From Anderseniella sp. Alg231-50 (GTDB lineage: Bacteria; Pseudomonadota; Alphaproteobacteria; Rhizobiales; Aestuariivirgaceae), in the NCBI RefSeq assembly GCF_900149695.1, contig NZ_LT703003.1, positions 2,361,200 through 2,425,199 on the forward strand: 64,000 nt of DNA, given 5' to 3'. The notes beneath the pieces are model-generated. The model was not told where the DNA came from. It ran no database searches and was given only the letters and a program-made list of their open reading frames with translations. Numbering within the stretch: the first letter of the stretch is position 1; each line of letters begins with the position of its first letter. Of this stretch, positions 60,158 through 64,000 are shown piece after piece. Both the position numbers and the translations under genes were made by a program.

Positions 60158-60808
60158 ATGAAAATGCTCACCGGCAAAGAAAGTTCAGGCCAGCTCAGGG
60201 CCATGCTTCATGCAGTGCCCATCGTTCCTGTCCTGGTGGTTCACGAGGCAGCACACGCCGTGCCGCTGGCGCAAGCATTGGTGTCGGGCGGTTTGCCGGT
60301 CGTGGAAGTAACACTGCGCACGCCGGCGGCCATTGACGTCATCAAGCAGATGAGCTCGGTGGCTGGTTGTGTGGTCGGTGTGGGTACGTTGGTGTCAGAC
60401 GGCGATGTATCAGCAGCGATAGATGCAGGCGCCAGGTTTGGCGTGTCTCCAGGCACAACGGAAACACTCGTTACGTCCTGCGCGCGCCTTGGTTTGCCGT
60501 TGCTGGGTGGCGTTGCCACAGTCTCTGAAATGATGCGGCTCAACGAACACGGATTTGATGTTGCCAAGTTCTTTCCCGCCGAGGCATCCGGCGGCGCACC
60601 GGCGCTGAAAGCATTTGCCGGCCCCATGCCCGATTTCCACTTCTGTCCGACCGGCGGTTTGAACCCGAAAAATGTCGAAGACTACCTCAAGCTGCCGAAC
60701 GTACTATGTGCGGGCGGATCATGGATCGTGCCGCCTGAGCACCTGAAATCTGAAAACTGGTCGGCAATTGAGAAACTGGCAGCACAAGCCTCGAAACTGT
60801 CCTGCTGA
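60158..60808 (+). CDS. eda: KDPG/KHG-type aldolase
   Basis: A 216-aa class I aldolase. PIVPVLVVHEAAHAVPLAQALVSGGLPVVEVTLRTPAA is the Eda N-terminus with its catalytic Glu. VGVGTLVSDGDVSAAIDAGARFGVSPG is the central segment, and AKFFPAEASGGAPALKAFAGPMPDFHFCPTGG contains the phosphate site. The usual Schiff-base Lys corresponds to the K in the VAKFFPAE strand. It splits KDPG to pyruvate and glyceraldehyde 3-phosphate, the step after KdgK. ATG 60158 has GGAG upstream; the frame opens 31 codons earlier. Confidence 0.88.
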   Translation: MKMLTGKESSGQLRAMLHAVPIVPVLVVHEAAHAVPLAQALVSGGLPVVEVTLRTPAAIDVIKQMSSVAGCVVGVGTLVSDGDVSAAIDAGARFGVSPGTTETLVTSCARLGLPLLGGVATVSEMMRLNEHGFDVAKFFPAEASGGAPALKAFAGPMPDFHFCPTGGLNPKNVEDYLKLPNVLCAGGSWIVPPEHLKSENWSAIEKLAAQASKLSC

Positions 60809-60984
60809 ACGCTGCTCCCCGGCAGTCAATGAATTGCAGGCATAAAACCAAAAACCTCCACATTCGTGTTGTTGTCTGAAGGTCGGCCTGACGCTGTCAT
60901 CTTTCCGGTTTCCGCATAGAACGGCGTCGCGACAAGCCGGCCAACACCCACGCGCGAGCGGGTGAGAGGGCTCGTGCACGCAGT

Positions 60985-61008
60985 CAACAAGCTCAAGTGA
61001 GTTTGTTG
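60985..61008. other. Hairpin upstream of the iorA-like gene
   Basis: CAACAAGCTC (60985-60994) and GAGTTTGTTG (60999-61008) form a 10-bp stem with one G-T pair and loop AAGT, 27 nt before the iorA-like ATG. It is followed by GAG repeats that merge with the ribosome site. It could affect initiation or mark a regulatory site. The rest of the 227-bp gap shows nothing else. Confidence 0.45.
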
Positions 61009-61035
61009 AGTGAGTGAGATGCGAGGAACAGTTTC

Positions 61036-61485
61036 ATGAAGATCACCGTAAATGGCGTTGAACATTCGTTCGACGGGGACCTTTCCATGCCGGCACTTTG
61101 GTATGTACGCGACGAACTGGCGCTGAGCGGCAGCAAGTTCGGCTGCGGCACCGGCCTTTGCGGCGCCTGCACCATACATGTAGACGGAAAAGCGGTTCGC
61201 GGTTGCCTGGTATCAATGCAGGAACTCGACGGCAAGTCCGTCACCACCATCGAAGGGCTGAGTGAGGACGGCAAACACCCTGTCCAGGTAGCATGGCGCG
61301 ACCAGAACGTGCCGCAGTGCGGTTACTGCCAGGCCGGCCAGATCATGCAGGCAGCTTCCCTGCTCAAGTCCAATCCGAAGCCCAGCGACCAGGAAATTCT
61401 CGACTCCATGAGCGGTAACATCTGCAGGTGCGGGTGCTATCAGCGCATCATTTCCGCCGTCCGCCAAGCATCAACGGGAGCGTGA
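61036..61485 (+). CDS. (2Fe-2S) subunit of molybdenum hydroxylase (IorA-like)
   Basis: A 149-aa protein with two 2Fe-2S clusters. The plant-type cluster is in GCGTGLCGACTIHVDGKAVRGC and the second in CGYCQAGQI...CRCGCYQRI. It matches the small subunit of isoquinoline 1-oxidoreductase and related aldehyde or nicotinate dehydrogenases and passes electrons from the molybdenum subunit. GAGGAA lies before the ATG. The large-subunit gene begins 4 nt after its stop. Confidence 0.9.
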   Translation: MKITVNGVEHSFDGDLSMPALWYVRDELALSGSKFGCGTGLCGACTIHVDGKAVRGCLVSMQELDGKSVTTIEGLSEDGKHPVQVAWRDQNVPQCGYCQAGQIMQAASLLKSNPKPSDQEILDSMSGNICRCGCYQRIISAVRQASTGA

Positions 61486-61489
61486 AGCC

Positions 61490-63838
61490 ATGTTACATCA
61501 ACTTCAATCATTCGCGGAAAGCTCCAATTCGACAACCGGCCAGGCACTGCAGGCCGCCTTGCGAAAGGTCGCAACGACAGAAGTCAACCGCCGCGGCATT
61601 CTCAAGGGAGCAGCAGGTTTCGTCCTGGCCGCCCATTTCCTGCCGGGCACAGCTCAGGCTTTTGAGGCCTACCCGACGCAAGGCCTGAACATGCCCAACG
61701 GCGTGCGCAACGATCCGCATATTTTCGTGTCGATCGCGCCTGACGGACAAGTCACGATCATCGCGCACCGCTCTGAGATGGGCACCGGTTCGCGGACCTC
61801 CCTGCCGATGATCATTGCTGACGAGATGGAAGCCGATTGGGACCGTGTCACCATTGTCCAGGCCGAAGGCGATGAACCCAGATACGGCAACCAGGATACC
61901 GACGGGTCGCGCAGCCTGCGCCACCACATTCAGCCATGCCGCGAGATCGGCGCCGCCGTCCGCAAAATGCTGGAACTGGCCGCCGCCAGGAAATGGAGCG
62001 TCAGCGAAGATATGGTCGAGGCATCCGGCCACCAGGTGACGCACAAGACGCTCGGCACCCGCATCGGCTACGGTGACCTGGCAGAACCGGCCATGGCCCT
62101 GGAAACCCCTGCCCGCGACCAGCTCCGGTTCAAGACCGAACAGGAGTTTCGCTATATCGGCAAAGGCCAGGTACCCATTTACGACCTGCACGACATCACC
62201 ACCGGCAAGGCGGTCTACGGCGCAGATGTGAATTTGCCGAACATGAAATTTGCCGTCATTGCCCGGCCTCCTGTCGTCGGCGCAACCATCAAGTCTGTCG
62301 ATGACAGCACCGCGCTGGCAGTACCCGGTGTCGAAAAAATCGTGCAAATTCCGGTGACACCGCTGGGGTCGAAATTCAAACCACTGGGTGGCGTGGCCGT
62401 GATTGCCAAAAACACCTGGGCCGCCCTGCAGGGCCGCGATGCACTGAAAATCGACTGGGACAGGGGCGAGCACGGGTCGTTCAACACTGCGGGCTACGAG
62501 AAGGAACTGCGTGCATCGGTTGCACAACCCGGCGCATCGGTGCGCAATCAGGGCGACACCGAAGCCGCGCTGAAATCAGCTGCCCGTACAATGACCTATG
62601 AATACTACCAGCCCCATCTGGCCCATGCGCCGATGGAGCCGCCCGCAGCAGTTGCCGCCTACAAGGACGGCAAGTGCGAGATCTGGGCGCCAGTCCAGAG
62701 CCCCTACACGGCACGCACCGACACGGCCGAGTATCTCGGTTTGAAACCGGATGCCGTGCGGGTGAACGTCACCCTGCTCGGCGGCGGGTTCGGGCGCAAG
62801 TCAAAGGCTGACTTTGCCACTGAAGCCGCCTTCCTTGCCAGAGAAGTCGGTGGTGCGGTGAAAGTGCAATGGACCCGTGAGGACGATGTCCGCAACGGAT
62901 ACAGCCACACATCTTCGGTCGAGCGCATTGATATCGGCCTGGACGCCGACAACAAGGTAACAGCGTGGCGCCATCGCAGTGCCGCGCCATCGTTCCTGTC
63001 GACATTCGTCAAGGATGAGGGCAACCAGCACGAAATCGAAATCGGCATGGGGCTGGAGAACCTGCCCTACGCGCTGCCCAATGTCAGCGCCGAGCAATGC
63101 AAGGCATATGCACACACGCGCATCGGCTGGTATCGTTCGGTGTCCAACATTCCTCGCGCCTTTGCGGTCCAGTCGGCAACCGCCGAACTGGCGGCGGAAC
63201 TGGGCAAGGACCAGAAAGACTTTCTCATCGAAATGATTGGTCCGGACCGCGTCCTGGAAGCCAAGGCGTCCGGCCTGCCGGGCAAGTTCTGGAACCAGTA
63301 TGAACCGCAAAAGGAATTCCCGTTCGACACTGCGCGCCTGCGTGCGGTTGCGGAACTGGCTGCCGACAAGGCCGGTTGGGGCAGGTCTCTGCCGGACGGT
63401 GAGGGTCTTGGCATCGCGGTTCACCGCAGCTTCGTGTCCTATATCGCCATGGTGGTTCACGCCAGGGTGGAAGGCGGCACCGTCAAAGTGCCGGAGGTGC
63501 ATGTGGCGATCGATTGCGGCTTCGCCGCCAACCCGGAGCGCATCCGTTCGCAGATGCAGGGTGCGTGTGTGTTCGGCATGACCACCGCCCTGCACCTGGG
63601 GCTTACCTTTGAAGACGGTGAAGTGCAGCAGGGCAATTTCAACGACTATGAAATGGTGCGTGCCGACAACTTCCCCGAAGTGGTGCACACCCACATCGTG
63701 CCGCATCCGTTCGCGGTGCATGCAACAGGTGTCGGCGAGCCGGGAGTGCCGCCTTTCATTCCGGCGCTCACCAATGCCATCTTCAACGCCAGCGGCAAGC
63801 GGATTCGCAACCTGCCGATCGGCGATCAGCTGGCTTGA
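61490..63838 (+). CDS. Molybdopterin-binding subunit of xanthine dehydrogenase family (IorB-like)
   Basis: A 782-aa molybdenum hydroxylase large subunit. A twin-arginine-like segment (NRRGILKGAAGFVLA at 33-47, then GTAQA) suggests Tat export of the complex. EMGTGSRTSLPMIIADEM, LLGGGFGRKSKADF, and GVGEPGVPPFIPALTNAIF (with the catalytic Glu) are molybdopterin-site motifs. No FAD subunit is present, as in IorAB-type enzymes, which use cytochromes or other acceptors. The substrate (aldehyde or N-heterocycle) is unknown. A ribosome site GGGAG lies 9 nt upstream. Confidence 0.9.
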   Translation: MLHQLQSFAESSNSTTGQALQAALRKVATTEVNRRGILKGAAGFVLAAHFLPGTAQAFEAYPTQGLNMPNGVRNDPHIFVSIAPDGQVTIIAHRSEMGTGSRTSLPMIIADEMEADWDRVTIVQAEGDEPRYGNQDTDGSRSLRHHIQPCREIGAAVRKMLELAAARKWSVSEDMVEASGHQVTHKTLGTRIGYGDLAEPAMALETPARDQLRFKTEQEFRYIGKGQVPIYDLHDITTGKAVYGADVNLPNMKFAVIARPPVVGATIKSVDDSTALAVPGVEKIVQIPVTPLGSKFKPLGGVAVIAKNTWAALQGRDALKIDWDRGEHGSFNTAGYEKELRASVAQPGASVRNQGDTEAALKSAARTMTYEYYQPHLAHAPMEPPAAVAAYKDGKCEIWAPVQSPYTARTDTAEYLGLKPDAVRVNVTLLGGGFGRKSKADFATEAAFLAREVGGAVKVQWTREDDVRNGYSHTSSVERIDIGLDADNKVTAWRHRSAAPSFLSTFVKDEGNQHEIEIGMGLENLPYALPNVSAEQCKAYAHTRIGWYRSVSNIPRAFAVQSATAELAAELGKDQKDFLIEMIGPDRVLEAKASGLPGKFWNQYEPQKEFPFDTARLRAVAELAADKAGWGRSLPDGEGLGIAVHRSFVSYIAMVVHARVEGGTVKVPEVHVAIDCGFAANPERIRSQMQGACVFGMTTALHLGLTFEDGEVQQGNFNDYEMVRADNFPEVVHTHIVPHPFAVHATGVGEPGVPPFIPALTNAIFNASGKRIRNLPIGDQLA

Positions 63839-63860
63839 GCCGGATCTAATCAACAACATG

Positions 63861-63886
63861 GGGAGGCGGTCACCCGACCGCCTCCC
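63861..63886. terminator. Hairpin between convergent iorB-like and desulfhydrase-like genes
   Basis: GGGAGGCGGTC (63861-63871) and GACCGCCTCCC (63876-63886) form a perfect 11-bp stem with a 4-nt loop. It lies 22 bp after the iorB-like stop and 15 bp before the stop of the minus-strand gene. There is no T-run on either side, but the position and stability suit a bidirectional terminator. Confidence 0.7.
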
Positions 63887-63901
63887 TGCTTGCAAGTCGC
63901 A

Positions 63902-64000
63902 CTAAATTTCAAGCTCGCTCTGGTAGGCAAACAGGGCTGGTTGGCCGCCAGTGTGAATAAACAGAACCCGCGCACCCGCTGCAATCACGCCTTCTTTTAC
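63902..64000 (-). CDS. D-cysteine desulfhydrase/ACC deaminase family, C-terminal end
   Basis: The last 32 codons of a minus-strand gene that continues beyond the window. The peptide ends ARVLFIHTGGQPALFAYQSE, which matches the C-terminal strand of PLP-dependent D-cysteine desulfhydrase/1-aminocyclopropane-1-carboxylate deaminase proteins (VLFLHTGGxPALFAY). The fragment is too short to choose between the two activities. Confidence 0.75.
   Translation of the reverse strand, partial: VKEGVIAAGARVLFIHTGGQPALFAYQSELEI

Overview
The window is a GC-rich, densely packed bacterial chromosome segment with about 55 protein genes, many overlapping by 4 nt (ATGA or GTGA). No tRNA, rRNA, CRISPR array, IS transposase or prophage was recognised. 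The gene content (aerobic box benzoyl-CoA pathway, TRAP transporter, DmdA-like protein, DUF3726, DUF3095, IorAB-type molybdoenzyme) points to a metabolically versatile alphaproteobacterium, perhaps a marine or soil Hyphomicrobiales or Rhodobacterales member. That placement is inference from gene families, not from a marker gene.

Layout. 0-4.8 kb: the end of a LysE exporter, a 267-bp MITE-like element with 28-bp perfect terminal inverted repeats, a fatty acid desaturase, a hydantoinase/oxoprolinase-type protein and a divergent enolase-superfamily enzyme. 4.8-10 kb: a minus-strand run of a histone-deacetylase-like amidohydrolase, an unrecognised 573-aa protein, a DUF3726 protein and an Uup-type ABC-F ATPase. 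10-15 kb: a ChaN-like protein, a PQQ-type sugar dehydrogenase with a di-haem oxidoreductase, and a UxaA-family dehydratase. 15-20.3 kb: a compact boxC-boxB-boxA-boxR operon for benzoyl-CoA epoxidation and ring cleavage, preceded by repeated TGCA elements. 20.3-27.8 kb: a non-pyrrolysine MttB methyltransferase with a DUF309 protein, then a tetR-ivd-mccB-mccA leucine degradation operon with a 24-bp palindrome in front. 27.8-32.8 kb: a DUF805 protein, an ArgE-type deacylase, a DapA-family aldolase with a terminator in its probable leader, and a flavin hydroxylase plus gentisate dioxygenase pair.

32.8-52 kb is the most unusual part. It holds a cyclic-nucleotide-binding protein, a 907-aa ABC-exporter-like protein whose nucleotide-binding domain has lost its catalytic residues and carries what look like repeated helical subdomains, two methyltransferase-like proteins, four glycosyltransferases, a polysaccharide deacetylase-like protein, an Opp-type ABC importer with a fused double ATPase, a membrane class III nucleotide cyclase, and a DUF3095 protein with cyclase-like motifs. 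I infer a surface-glycan or glycoconjugate locus with cyclic nucleotide signalling. That is a hypothesis.

52-60.8 kb: a DmdA-like methyltransferase, an alpha/beta hydrolase, a small membrane protein, and a sugar-acid regulon (GntR/FCD regulator, KdgK-type kinase, SDR dehydrogenase, TRAP DctPQM and KDPG-type aldolase). An identical 12-bp motif upstream of gntR and between the divergent dctP and eda genes ties this regulon together. 60.8-64 kb: a two-gene IorAB-type molybdenum hydroxylase, a terminator hairpin and the 3' end of a D-cysteine desulfhydrase/ACC deaminase-like gene.
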